The notes below the pieces were generated by a model, which did not search any database, had not been told where the DNA came from, and was given only the letters and a program-made list of their open reading frames with translations. The position numbers and the translations under genes are program-made. Positions 11,666 to 23,465 of a DNA stretch of 64,000 nt are shown here, one piece after another. The first letter of the stretch is position 1; every line of letters begins with the position of its first letter. Source of the stretch: Metallyticus violacea (Eukaryota > Arthropoda > Insecta > Mantodea > Metallyticidae); assembly GCA_030762175.1 (NCBI GenBank), contig CM060842.1, positions 42,833,501-42,897,500 of the forward strand, in the 5' to 3' direction.

Positions 11666-11670
<5 letters not shown>
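11193..11670. other. Intergenic; short GC-rich block
   Basis: 11195-11290 is richer in G and C than its surroundings and is open in several frames, but neither the DNA nor its translations match anything known to me. Confidence 0.4.

Positions 11671-11706
<36 letters not shown>
11671..11706. repeat. (TA)n microsatellite
   Basis: A TA run of about 18 units. Confidence 0.97.
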
Positions 11707-11708
<2 letters not shown>

Positions 11709-14700
11709 TTTTATTTTTTAACACAATCTACGCATCGATAGAGCAAAAGGTTTAAAAAACAAATATTACAAGCTAGGTGTACCGTCTGAAATTTTGAAGT
11801 GCGGGTGACTAAGAAATAGTGGGTAAAATCTAAAATGTAATCAACAATGAATTCAAATCTTAGCTCTCAATATTTCATTTGTCGTGTCTTTGATATAAAA
11901 TAAATCGACAGTTATTCAAACTTGATATTTTTGGAGTGGAAACTCTATATTTTAAATGTATGGAAAATAACGTAGTACATAACCCAGCCTTTGCACCATG
12001 CCAATTCATTCATTAAACAAATAAATGTTGATGCAAGAAGTAAAGTTACCGTTGCACTGGAGTTCGAAATTGATATTGGACAGTTTGTTTCCAGTAGAAC
12101 ATTTGGGAGAATGATATTCGTAGAATCACCAATGCAGTTAAAGGTCTGGGCCACAGAGATTCTAACGACATCTGCGAGGAAACGATTTAAAAGAGCTCTT
12201 TAGTTTGTTTGCTCTGTGCCAAATCCGCGTGCCCTGGTACGAAGTAAAACCGGCGCCAGAATAAATTACCTAATGTAAGTTCCCTAGTAAGGGTGCCCTA
12301 GGAAGGGAAAAAATGCAGTATGAATATCGTGGTGTGATGTAAACCGAAAGAAACGGTAATTCAAATCAGATCTCGTGAAGGAAAAAGAATGGTGAGCGGA
12401 GCAAGGGGAACGAGATTGAAAGAATCCGCGCGGAAAATGGAATAACAGGTTTAGTACAGTCATGTTGAAAAGTTTGGAGTGCAGTTTTAATTCTCGGTTG
12501 AAAATGAAAATTCCTTTCCGTCCGGAAGAATGTGGCGGAAGTGAAACTGCTGCAGGGGTTAGCATGGGAAAGATGACAAGTTGCAGATCAGCATTATCAC
12601 ACCCCTGGTCAACACCTGTAATGTTCAAGAATCTTAAAGGTTTATACTTTTTATTTCATGTTGAATAAAGTTTAAAATGAAGTCTTATGGTGCAATAACA
12701 AAAAAGTAATTATTGTGGTTTCAACTGAATAAGCGACGAATGTTCTATTCAAGGGGTTGCGTTATTACACAGAATTTTGTAATAAATTTAAAAGCGGTGA
12801 GGAACTCAATTCGTTTCTGAACTGAATTATTAGAACGCTGAATAGGTTAGCAAGCAGCAAGTGTTTCATAACAATGTGTTTCTTATCTCCTCTAACCTAA
12901 ACATACCTACCGTCTGGGTTAGTGTGTCCTGTTGGCACATTTCGTTTGCTCTCGATGCAAGAATGAAATAAAGTTTCCACTTTGGTCGTTAAAATTAAAA
13001 ATTATTTTTATTTTGTGTAGCTACCTCCTCTTCGTAGTCATTATCGTCTCCACATTCTGCAACGTGTACTTTCAATGCTCCGAAACAAGCTGACATTTGA
13101 CAAAATGAAAGGAAAATGTTGCAACCAGGTCAAGTACTCCATGTGGAGTTTTGTGTAATTGCCAAAAGCGTATCCTAGGCAAATTATTAGACAAAGAACG
13201 CAATTTATTGGAAGGAACTAATACAGTAGTTCTCTTGCCGCATATTAACCTATTCATCATTCCCATAATGTTTGTAAACTTAAAAACAATTCTACAGCTT
13301 TATTACCTGAACAAATGAATTTCCCCATACTGCATAACAGTATAAGAACCGTGTATACATTGTGAGGTTATTAACCAATGCTCTTTACCTTGTTGATATC
13401 TTAATTGTGTTGCAATGTTCCATTGTTTTCGTCTTTGTTATAAATTTATAAGTAGCTGCAGGTGTTTCTTTAAATTATTCTGTAAAATTAATTACATCAA
13501 AATACCTTTTGTATTTTAACGTTGATGGAAACTCGACAGCTATTTCATGGTGTTTAACCGAAAATAAATGAAGTAATAATTTGAACGAAAAGGACCTGTC
13601 ATAGACCTAGAACAAAGCGCTATATAATTGCTCAAATGTTTGTCATTAGTGTACCTAAGTCCTCCAGATAAAAAATATCTCTTGTGTAACCATTACACTT
13701 TAACTTTAAACTGAAACTGAGACCATGTCGACCAAAAAGTTTGCAAGGGCTAAATAAAGATAATCATAACCATTGTTTACAGTTCTGCGAATGTTTTTCG
13801 TATGACATAGAGCTGTTCCTGACTATTGGGGAAACATTTATAACCCGATGAAGCCTCGTTCAAGTTGCACTGTCATGTAAACCTGCACAAATCTTTTTAC
13901 TGGACTATTGAAAACCCACAGGAAATAATCGTGCAGTAGACAAACATTCATGGTGTGCATTTTTTGGGTGGTATTCAAGTACAAGAATGAAACCAATTTC
14001 TTTGGAAGGAATGAAACCTTAAGCTTCCGACACGCCGTCCTTGGCTGTTTGTTCTTCGTGCCTACTCCCTCATTAAATTGTATAGTTCGTAACGGTAGTT
14101 GACGGCAGCATTTGGAGGTGTCCCATAATTAAAATCATGAAAGATTAACACCCAAGAAGTAGTAAATTATTTCAGATTAACTGGCGAATACATTGCGCAA
14201 CCTACAAGAGCCAGAAACTTCACAAATAAGCAAATAATCGACTACATACCTCATAAAGGGTAGCAGCTATACACCAGATAACATATTTCATCACTTAAAT
14301 AAAATAACTAAAGGGCGTAAACATGTCAATCTGAAACACATAATTTTAAAGAGAAAGGCTTTCCTCGAGTCGGAATCAAGCAAAGAATCTTCCGCTTAAG
14401 CCGACTGTTCCCAAAGACAATTCTGCTGTCTGTAACTCGGCTGGAGTCGTCGAGTCAAGAGCGATGTCTGACTGCGAACACCTGACTGCAAGAGGATGAG
14501 CAACGCCCCCTTGCTGTCATGTAACAATGACGAAAGTAGCGGAAATTACAAAGTGAAGCTAATCTCGGGCTGGCACTATCAGAAATAATTACCAAAAGTT
14601 TTATTCCAGAATTTGAAAACAGTAATTTGCAGTTGATATGACAACAAAATGGAACAGCCTCATTAGGGTTTGGAAGGAAAGAATATCCTAAACAAGTAAT

Positions 14701-16131
14701 TCCGTAACTAGATTGGCAGTCGTGGAACAATCAAATGTTCACCTAGATCTTATGATCTTATTGTTATTTTGCGTTTTTGAGTGTGCAAAAAGACCGTGAG
14801 AAGATATAAAATACTTCGGATTTCAGTATTTATTTTTTCAAAATATTAGTTACTTTGATTTGCATTGCTATTGAGAAGACCACGTTGTTATTAAAATTGC
14901 CAGTTTAAAAGATGATTCAGCATTAAAACAAATTTTAAATGGAGATGGAAGCCCCTACCTTACTAAATTAGCTAAATTTATGTTCCTACTGTGATAGAAC
15001 CATTAGGCCTGAAACATTGAAATTTGGGCAGCTTATTTCGTCACAAATTTTAAACAATCGTACAAGAGTTATACTTTTTTATTTGAAGCTTATTTTTTTA
15101 AAATGTTATACAATAACTTCTTTAATTCCTAGCATTTATTCCTTCTCGAAACACCTTATTATGAAATATCCTTATTAATAAACTTCATGAATTTTTTTTA
15201 ATTAATTCTGCTGTAGCAGCTTCAATGTTATGTATAGAAGCACCACTAAGATTTACAAGACAATTGATGCAGTAGTCTTTTCTCTAAAGAACATACATAT
15301 AGGAAAATATAGTTTTGAGAAAATTGCTATTAAAGAAAAAATTGTTAACTCGTTCATTATTCCAACCCGGAACCTAATGCACGCCTGCGCCATAGTCAGG
15401 ATTTGTTTAGACTATTTGCGTCAGAGTAATTAAGAGGAAAATGGAAATTTTCTTGGTAAAACCCAGAACCTTGTAGCTCAATTAGTTCAAAAGCAATATC
15501 ATTTTAAAATGGGTGGAGTCAAAATCAGGATTTTTTAATCTATGCAGAGATTTTCAAATACTAAATTCAGAAAAGTTGGAAATTTGAACTAAATTTTTTA
15601 AAAAAAAATTTAAAAATTAAAATTTCTTTCTCGCAACTCCACTTAACAAGTAAGCATTCAATTACAGCATGGTTTCCTTTTCCCCCATAAGATGGCCAAG
15701 ACCACATTCTTCGGTGTCGATCTGAATATTCTGAATAAACACTTCTATAAAATTTTCTAATAGCTTTCCAATATCCATAAGATTACAGTCTCTCAGATCT
15801 CGTGTTACGGAAATAAATTGAAGAATAGTATTATACGAACAGAATTCAAAAACTACATTGCGAATATCTACCAGCACTGCTCAAAAAGAATGCCGCTTGC
15901 GCAGAACAGAGATCTTGTTCAGATCTTTCTATAGAACCACTTTCGTTATTGTAGCGATATGATGGCATCGTAGCACATAGCGCGTCAACTGGAAAATTAC
16001 TCCAAGAGTGAAGTATGAGGAACAGAATTATTTTGTATAGCTGTGACATGCTGTTCGGCAAGGAAGAGACCAACAATATGAAGGACAATTGTGCTGCAGG
16101 TTAATGCTATGGTTCTTGCAGAGTGACTTGT
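11707..16131. other. Long intergenic stretch, no supported feature
   Basis: About 4.4 kb of AT-rich DNA. Open frames at 12284-12628, 13072-13266, 14455-14730, 15662-15877 and 15846-16088 (all minus) lack recognisable domains. The two at 15.7-16.1 kb overlap in different frames and could be a decayed coding sequence, but I cannot name it. Confidence 0.45.
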
Positions 16132-16138
16132 CGCAGAA

Positions 16139-16408
16139 TTTTTTTAATAGTGTTGAGCGCCCGTTTTGAGGCATCACAGGCGGTGGGCACTGATGATGAT
16201 ACATGAGATGAAATGATATATTGGGGAAGGATTTTTTTTTAAGGAATGAAACGTTCCAGGCCTAAATTTAGAGCACCTCCCCAGCATTTGTCATTTATGA
16301 GGATGGGTAAAACCTGGAAAAAAACCTCAGTCAGGGAAAAGTCCTGGTGGGATTCGAACCCCAGAACTCCCGCTCACGAGTACGCGCCTTAACGACCTCG
16401 TGGTGGTC
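16139..16408 (-). mobile_element. SINE-B, copy B2, with target-site duplication
   Basis: Minus-strand SINE-B. The 3' end (gtgttgagcgcccgtttt) comes first on the plus strand, then the catgagatgaaatgata block, the cctcataaatgac block and a head with an intact B box (GGGGTTCGAATCCC) and an A-box region (GAGGTCGTTAAGGCG). CGCAGAA at 16132-16138 and 16409-16415 is a 7-bp target-site duplication. The first bases of the tRNA-like head are missing. Confidence 0.85.
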
Positions 16409-16563
16409 CGCAGAAACTGCACAGTAGTTCGGTATTTCAATAGACTGCTCATTTCATCGTCCGCGATCATCTGGAAAGTATTTCTACAATCAGGAGATTG
16501 AAAAAAAATAGTGAAACGTCCAGACAATTGTTTACAGAGACTGAGTTATGTTGAAAAATGGCG

Positions 16564-16621
16564 TGGTGTAACTATGTCATGTTCTACTGTAATGGTGTAA
16601 CTATGTCATGTTCTACTGTAA
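16564..16621. repeat. Perfect 29-bp tandem duplication
   Basis: Two identical, adjacent 29-bp units (16564-16592 and 16593-16621) beginning tggtgtaactatg. Absence of mismatches implies a recent event relative to the decayed repeats around it. Confidence 0.97.
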
Positions 16622-17998
16622 TGTCTTGATCAATAAAGTTTCTTGCACCGTTATAATCAAATGAAACTTAACTTCTGAATTACCTTTATAGTTACTGAGC
16701 AGAATGTATTTGCAGAAACATTACTTAACATATTCAACGTTTAGAAAGCGATATCAAAGCGATGCATTAAATTTTAACACGTTACAAGAGAGCAAATCTT
16801 CTAGCAATATGCTCTTCAAATATGCAACGATTAGCCCTCACTTCCAGTAGCACTAAAGGCCAACTTCAACAGATCATACCAAATCCTCAGGTGAACTCGA
16901 AAGAAATGTTATATTTACCTTTACAGTTACCACAAAGTCGCGAAATGCGGCTTGGGCGGCTACGTTAAATGCAGACTGCGCCAAGATCTGGCAAACACTA
17001 AAAGATGGTTTATTGAAGCCATTACAGTAAGTCACAAAATGTGCCGATTAAGCAACTTGGGGTGGGGAGGGAATTTACTGTCGACATGGTTACGGCTGTA
17101 ACGTTAAGTGTGAAAGGTGTGCCAGGCGACCACAAGTGAGCACGTGAGCCCTTAGAGAGCAATAGTCTTTGGGCTTATGTGTGCCTGTAATGCGGGAGAC
17201 TTATTGGCAGACCTGCTCTATGCTGCAGTCTCTACGATCAGTACAAACCACTAAAGTAAAACTCAATCACTAACATTTACCCGCTTTACACGTCCATTCC
17301 CTCTCTCCACCAGCTCTAACTCTCCCGTTACTTAATTTACTGCTCAACTGATTAACGTCCATTAGTGTCGGACCGAACATTGTCATGACTATTGAAGTTT
17401 GTTTAACCTTCATTCAAGCTAAAAGCGATCCTCAAGTAAACAAAAGCCCATGAAGAACAGTACCCCCAATGGCCACTATGGATCTAACAGAGAAATTCTC
17501 ATCTGGAAGCTTGACACACTGAAAAGGTACAGAAATTCCCTAAAACAAAACTTAAAAATATTCATCAACAATATAAAGCATAAAAATATAATAGACTAAA
17601 AATAATATATAATTAAAATGTATACAGGATCTGTATCAGAAGATGCACTTTGTTCGTTTTCACTTGATAGTAAAACGGTTTTCATACATTATCTTTCACT
17701 TGTCCGTGCTATGCTGATATTTATTCTTAACACGGGTCTAAAAATTTTTTTCTTGCCTTTTTAATTATTTCATCTGAATATATATAATACTAATGCCCTA
17801 AATTCAAGTATGTTTCCAGTTTTACTCTATCCGCCTAGGTTTTTAAACAAAAGCACATCAAATTTGCAAAACTGTTTTTGTATGTCTAATTTTAACTTAA
17901 ATAATAATGAATATATTTAAAAAAAATAGTTGTCAATAATTATGAATTTACAAACTTTTTTCACTATTAGGAAGACGAAAACTTCATTGTTTTTTATG
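16622..17998. other. Intergenic, nothing recognised
   Basis: No reading frame or repeat could be supported. Confidence 0.45.
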
Positions 17999-18004
17999 TT
18001 TCTG

Positions 18005-18300
18005 ACCGCCACGGGTGGCCGAGGTCGTTAAGGCGCGGACTTGTGAGAGGGAGGTCTGGTATTCGAATCCCTCAAGGACCGTCCTCCCTGACTGAGGTTT
18101 TTTTTTTTCAGGTTTTCCTCAGTCTTCATAAATGGCAAATGCCTGGGAGGTACCCTACACTTAGGCCTGGAACGATTTCTTCTTTAAAAATAAATCCTTT
18201 CCCAATATACAATGTCATCTCATGTATCTTAAGTATCCATCGCCTGCGGTGCCTCGGTAGCAAAAACGGGCGGGCGTTAAACACTATTCATTCATTTATA
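18005..18300 (+). mobile_element. SINE-B, copy B3, near full length
   Basis: Plus-strand SINE-B starting ccgccacgggtggccg. The A-box region GTGGCCGAGGTCGTTAAGG and B-box-like string GGTATTCGAATCC are clear, followed by cctccctgactgagg, a T run, cctcagtcttcataa and the 3' signature aaaacgggcgggcgttaaac. TTTCTG at 17999-18004 and 18301-18306 may be a short target-site duplication. The (GGGC)-type duplication inside the 3' signature is private to this copy. Confidence 0.85.
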
Positions 18301-18349
18301 TTTCTGGTGTCCTTCAATAGAGTCCGTTTTCAAACACCAACAGTAATCA

Positions 18350-18965
18350 TTCATCATTGACACATCCCAATGGCCTTGATAGTGGTTTCCATTGTTACAA
18401 TTTCTTTATGAAACCGCTCACCTTGTTCTTCACCCATTGCACCAAGATTCGCAGGGAAGTTATCAATATGGTTGTTGAGAAAATGCACTTTAACATCATT
18501 CTACACCCTCGGTTTCTAAAATGTTGTAACATTTCCTGCACAATTTCTTTATGGTTCTCAGACTTCTTGTTGCCAAGAATTTTTCTACCTTTTTTATATG
18601 TCAATCATACTAATTTCTCTAACTCGAACTGAGGAAAGGTCACATCGTGCATAAGCTCACGAATCTGAAGTCCATGGAAAATACCTGCCGCTATCTTGGC
18701 TGTGGGAACTTTGTAACAAGAAAGTTGAAATAATAACTGTCCTTATTCAGAGCAGTAACAAATTGCTTCCATCAGACCCAACTTAATATGGAGTGGTGGA
18801 ACAAGGACATTGGAAGAAGAAATCAATGGTTCATACTTCACATTTTTTTTCTCTAGGAACTAAATTGCTCCTTTGTGGCCGGTTTTTTCTGGTTCAGTGC
18901 TCTAATTTACCCCTATTGTCCCATTCACAGAGTGAACCATTTCTTATCTTGTTTAAATCTCTCAG
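18350..18965 (-). pseudogene. Relic of a repetitive arthropod protein family of unknown class
   Basis: Minus-strand DNA that, across several frameshifts and stops, encodes the ordered motifs of a multi-copy uncharacterised protein found widely in arthropod genomes. From high to low coordinates: WDNRGK and RSNLVPREKK near 18940-18860; NVLVPPLHIKLGLM near 18830-18780; KIAAGIFHGLQIRELM near 18700-18640; GNKKSENHKEIVQ near 18570; and DVKVHFLNNHIDNF then NLGAMGEEQGERFHKEI near 18500-18400. The order and spacing match my memory of the family, whose biochemical role I do not know. It behaves like a mobile or transposon-carried gene, so I class this copy as a repeat-derived pseudogene. Alternative: a processed pseudogene of a host gene. 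Confidence 0.7.
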
Positions 18966-19295
18966 AATATTTAATTTATGAATCTGCTCAATGAATAATT
19001 AATAAAAACGGTTATTTTCTATAATACCGATTTCTGATAAACTGTAGCTCGATGAAATAAAATTAAGACTGGTTTGAAAGAGTCCGTGTGGTAAGGAATC
19101 AGAAAATATCAACTTTTTCATTCAGCAAATATTGTGTAGACCAGTGAATCGAGAGAAAAATATGACACGCAGATAATATTCACCATATAATCATCATTGT
19201 CAACATGTTTTAGCCAAATCGAACTACTACCATTTCACATGAAATTTTTTGCCCAGTTCTATTGGACATTTTTACTTAAAAAGCCTCATATGCTT
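18966..19295. other. Intergenic, possibly the rest of the repeat-protein relic
   Basis: AT-rich DNA where the similarity of the neighbouring pseudogene fades. Nothing else is recognised. Confidence 0.4.
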
Positions 19296-19720
19296 GAGTT
19301 CCCCTCTTGTCACTTGTGTGACAAAGCATTGAGAAGGCTCAGGTTCAAATCCCTTGATTTCTCCTGGTTGTTTTAGAGAATGGTGGAAAGAATATGTCCT
19401 TTCCATGAATATTCCGCTCTCCCCTGTCATCATTTCCTTACATCGTTCTGGTTGCAGTCAAAAGTGACAAACGAAGCGAGCTGGTGTTGTGCGGCGTGGC
19501 AGGGGAATTTCTCTTTCGGAAACTTCTGACGGATTCAACCTGGGATACCACTCGGGACTCGTCTTCGGGGAAGAGCGTCGTAACTCTCGCAAGCCTACCG
19601 ACGGCGAAACTTAAGATTTGGAAAAAGTTGGTGACCCCTTCTACCTTACTGGATCGCCGTCCCTGGTCATCCTGTGCCCTCCTTGAGAGTGTAGTTCATC
19701 AGATGTGCCGAAATGCCAAA
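19296..19720 (+). mobile_element. SINE-C-like copy C1 (diverged)
   Basis: A B-box-like GGTTCAAATCCC lies at about 19343-19354. It is followed by a ttccgctctccc block near 19420 and a gctggtgttgtgcggcgtgg block near 19480, as in the copies at 26585 and 44300. The part after 19520 is GC-rich for this window and may belong to the element or to another repeat. Boundaries are uncertain, and an open frame (19484-19870) across it is not protein-like. Confidence 0.5.
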
Positions 19721-20382
19721 ATATCCTCCCCCTCACATCCTGTAGCTGAAATCGAATCAAGAGTTGCATGCAGCATCCATCATTATATAATGTTTCCTTG
19801 GCATAAAAGTCACAGCGGGTTAGATTGGAGAATAGATGATTTTAATGTTTCACTTCTTAAAAATGTATGAATTACATTTCAGAATTCTGTTGTAAGCTGC
19901 TACATTTCGTACTTATCAGTCAAAATATTGGCCACATATAGGGAGATACATGGATCAAATGCTGACATGGGCCAGTTAATTATTTCCTAAACTGGCCATT
20001 AGAGTGACCGTTGCAGTGCTGTTTGGAATGGCTGATGTCTGTGGTGCGCTGAATTGTGTTCGTGAATGTTATACAAATATTCAGCGATATTATGTAACCT
20101 ATAGATCAACTGAGAAACATTTGTTCGTCATTTAGATGTTAGAGTAATGCACTTATTACAAGACCTTGCTTCTCAGTCGGTACAAGTGTTAAAGCATGTC
20201 CGTCAATAGACCCATTGAGTTATATTGATGCGAAAACTCATTGGAGACATAGCGGCATTCTGATTAATAACTCCCTAAAGTTGGGGAGAAATTGACCATT
20301 TCTAAAAATGCCTAAGATCCTATTTACCAACAACTCATTAACAATTATATTTATAATATTCATACAATTACACACATGACTA
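19721..20382. other. Intergenic, nothing recognised
   Basis: No feature supported. Confidence 0.45.
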
Positions 20383-20400
20383 TATATATATATATATATG
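20383..20400. repeat. Short (TA)n tract
   Basis: About nine TA units. Confidence 0.9.
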
Positions 20401-20420
20401 TTTTTGACGAAACCTTATTG

Positions 20421-20630
20421 TTGATTTGATTTATTTACGGATGATCATTAACATCTCAGGTCATCAGCGTCCCATTCAATTCAGGGCATGAAGCGATAGT
20501 AAATTTTGCTCAGAATGCTCTTCTTTTAGGCTTGAGGTTCTTTTACATGCCGTAAATCCATCGATCCTGTCCTGGATTGAACCCGCGATCTTGGGTTTGG
20601 GAGGCAAGTATGGTTACCATCAGGATTGAC
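20421..20630 (-). mobile_element. SINE-A, copy A2, internally deleted
   Basis: Minus-strand SINE-A with the tail (gatttatttacgga), the catctcaggtcatcagcgtcc block, the gcttgaggttcttt block and the tRNA-like head (B-box region GGATTGAACCCGCG). About 74 bp of the body, including the gaagg palindrome, are missing between cgtaaat and ccatcgatcctg. The string aaat ends both the retained flank and the missing segment, so a microhomology deletion is likely. The A-box region has lost a further 8-11 bp. No clear target-site duplication was found. Confidence 0.85.
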
Positions 20631-22310
20631 TTTGAGGAAGATGCTACAAATAAAGATGATAAGCTTCCACCAATTAAATTTCTGAATAGTATATCTCCAG
20701 GTCCCGATTTGAAGGGGGGGGGGGGAAATTCCTACGTTGTTAGGCTGCAAGCATTTTCAAAATATTGAATACAAAAATAATTAACACACTGCAGAAAGCT
20801 AGGAATACAAAAAGTAATAAACCTAGTGGAATGCATGAAACACCTACATCTACTATTAATGTGCTGAAAACAAGAATAAAAAGCAATAAAGTATATATTC
20901 TTTCCGGCCGGTTAGGCACTTCTTCAGTGAGAAAATGAAATTCACGAGTTTTATAACACTCTGTGAGATAATATATTTTTCTTGAATACTTTTATGTATA
21001 TACAGGGAAAGAGCACTTCCTAAAACGGGGCCAATCTCTTTCGGAATTACAATACTTGGGCATTAGCTATTTATTGCAAGTATTATTCTAACCGTAACAT
21101 TTGGTGTTTCTGCGCGATCGTCTTCGATTCCAGAACAGAGTTATTCAGCATTGACTTAATCTGTGTTACAGAACTACACAAGGAATGTTCAATAAAGAAT
21201 TATCACAATTTTTTAGGGGGAGGGGAACAGCGTACCTTTGCTCATTCTTATAATATTGATCATGCACTTCGAAACGAGATTGTAGGTGGGGATGGGAAAT
21301 GGGCTGTGTGGTTGCTGCGGAAAATAATTTAAACCAGCTGATAGCAGGTTTCGCCACGGCTGCTGCAGACCACTCCACTCATCTTCGACGAGACTCTCTC
21401 GAGGAAGTTTCGCTGGATTTTGGTGGGTGTGAGCCTGCCGGAACTGAGTGAACGCGATTCTGATGCAAAAGGTCACGATAAATAACTCTTCATTGTTTAA
21501 TTGCTGATATTGTTTATTCTCCTTAACATGAATTTTAGGGCAAACTCATATCTCATGTCGAACCACAGGCAAGGTGATCTTGGCAAACACGTAAGTTTAT
21601 CGTGTTAACCAAATGGTGCCGAGTGCGAAGAGCTTGTTAATTCAATAGAATTCTTAATGCAGCTCAATGTTGTATCGGCAGTTAGCGTGGGGACTGACAC
21701 TCAAGGTTCTTTGCCGGAACTGGTCCTTGTTACTTAAGCTGCTCTTCCGCTGATCTGGACGCTATCCACGCTCAACGGTGCGAAATACTCCCGCCAATTT
21801 TGTGTTAACATCATTCATAAGTCAGTGCTTACCTCACTGAATTTCATTTCTATTCCCTGAACTATTGTGGTCAAGCCAAATGGTCCGATAGTCGTCAATA
21901 CGATGAATTTAAACAGATTTCATACGTTACTGTCAATGACTCTTACTCGGACACCTACAATTTTGACACCGAACAGCCCGGGTCTCGCCTGATGCTTGGT
22001 AATTTCCAACTCCAGCTGCATACCAGAAGGAATTAACTTGCATTGTCTGACTTTTGCCAAGTCTTGGTGTTCGGAAAAAGACGTGAGTTTTTTTTTTCTT
22101 ACCTTGCTATATACTACATGTAATCTCTTAAATATTACCAAAAAGTACACATTATGAACATATTTAAACACTTTTACAATATTAAATCTACATATACAAG
22201 TTATTTCATTAAAGTTCCTCCACTGAAAGAAAATGCAGAGCATACTTGCACATAATTACGGAGTTGCTGATTCTAAAATTACAAATATTAATTATTTCAA
22301 TTATTCTGTA
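20631..22310. other. Intergenic, no supported feature
   Basis: Contains a G run at about 20716-20725 and a moderately GC-rich segment at 21210-21470 that is open on the minus strand without a recognisable product. Confidence 0.45.
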
Positions 22311-22319
22311 ATCGACAGG

Positions 22320-23465
22320 GAGCCAGCGACAGCTTCAAGTTCTTCCAGTATATCTACCAGTCTTCAAAGACAGCTGCATTTTTGAGAGGGGGGGACAGAA
22401 TCAACTTTGCATCCTTCACCACTGCTTCTGATAATAGAAACTGTGCATCAAGAAGGTTTTTCTTCATTTTAGAGAAAAGAAAAAGCAATGGGGAGTGTGA
22501 AAGAGGTATTTTAAATTGATTTTGTGAAATATTTGCAAGTGAGGCTGTGCATTATCGTAGTGCCGTATCTTGTACGGAAATGTGACCTTTTGCGTATGTT
22601 ACTAGGACTTGTCCAGTTACAAGTGTGTGTGCGAAGACATGCTGCTAAAGCATTACTGGAATATCGAAAAACAAGATGATCATGTCTTTCTGAGCAGAAG
22701 CAGACACGCTTTGAATGTTTACTGTTGATGATGGAGATTTCCGCATAGATTTTTGTGGTTTGCTCTCAGGATCGAGATGATGTAGCCAAGTTTCATTACC
22801 AGTGACTGCCTTTGAAAGAAACTTCGCATCTTCCCGTAGCATCATACGAACTGCATACGAACCTACACGCAGCGATGTTAATTATTTCTTCCGTTAGAGC
22901 ACATGACCTACCTTCCTATGAAATTGATTGCCTCCTCTCTTTAAATATTTTAACATTTTAACCCCATCTTTAAACCAACTATAGGGGAGAATAAACTCTC
23001 CATAGGCCTCTTCTAACATTGCATATGTCTCAGCTAAAAAGTTTTTGAGACGATTGATTGATTTATTTATGGACACTCTAACATCTCAGGTCATCAGCGT
23101 CCCATTCAACTCAGGGCGTGAAACGGCCGACAAATTTTGCTCAGAGGCCTCTCTTTCAGGCTTGAGGTTCTTTTTCGTGCCGTAAATGTACGACACGGGA
23201 CCCACGGCTTTACTTCCCTTCCGAAGGAAGCCATACTTAGGATTTTTACGCCCGAAAAAATCCATCGATCCTGGCCGGGTTTGAACCCGCGTTTTGGGTG
23301 TAGGAGGCAAGTATGGTAACCACTACACCTCCAGGACCAACAATTTTGAGACGAAAGCAGAATTTCAGAGCAGCATATTGCTCGTCGCTAGCCACCTTCA
23401 TTCTGCTGTAGGCGGAACTGGACATGTCGGAACTTGCATATCTCTCATAGGCGCGAGCCAAAAGT
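22320..23465 (-). mobile_element. Mariner transposon relic (M1a), split by a SINE
   Basis: Minus-strand mariner relic spanning most of the transposase. The N-terminus (23460-23345: SSSAYSRMKVASDEQYAALKF then CFRL) is cut by SINE-A3 and resumes at 23042 with NFLAETYAMLEEAYGE. The segment between the N-terminal domain and the catalytic core is deleted. KFLSKAVTGNETWLHHLDPESK (22830-22760) is the first catalytic block, with the Asp of GDETW changed to Asn. SASAQKDMIILFFD follows. The C-terminal pieces FSKMKKNLLDAQF and SEAVVKDAKLIL (22480-22400) match the block after the family's PYSPDLAP motif. Stops and shifts occur throughout. It belongs to the same subfamily as the copies at 50590 and 56345. 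Confidence 0.88.
23054..23343 (-). mobile_element. SINE-A, copy A3, full length, inserted in mariner
   Basis: Full-length 290-bp minus-strand SINE-A. The head (near 23264-23336) has an A box TGTAGTGGTTACC and a B-box-like GGGTTCAAACCCG. The body has the cttccgaagg core and the tail ends tttatttatggac on the plus strand. The 11-bp duplication TTTTGAGACGA at 23043-23053 and 23344-23354 flanks it. Dropping the SINE and one duplication reconnects the mariner N-terminus as FRLKNFLAETY, so the insertion site and its extent are secure. Confidence 0.96.
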
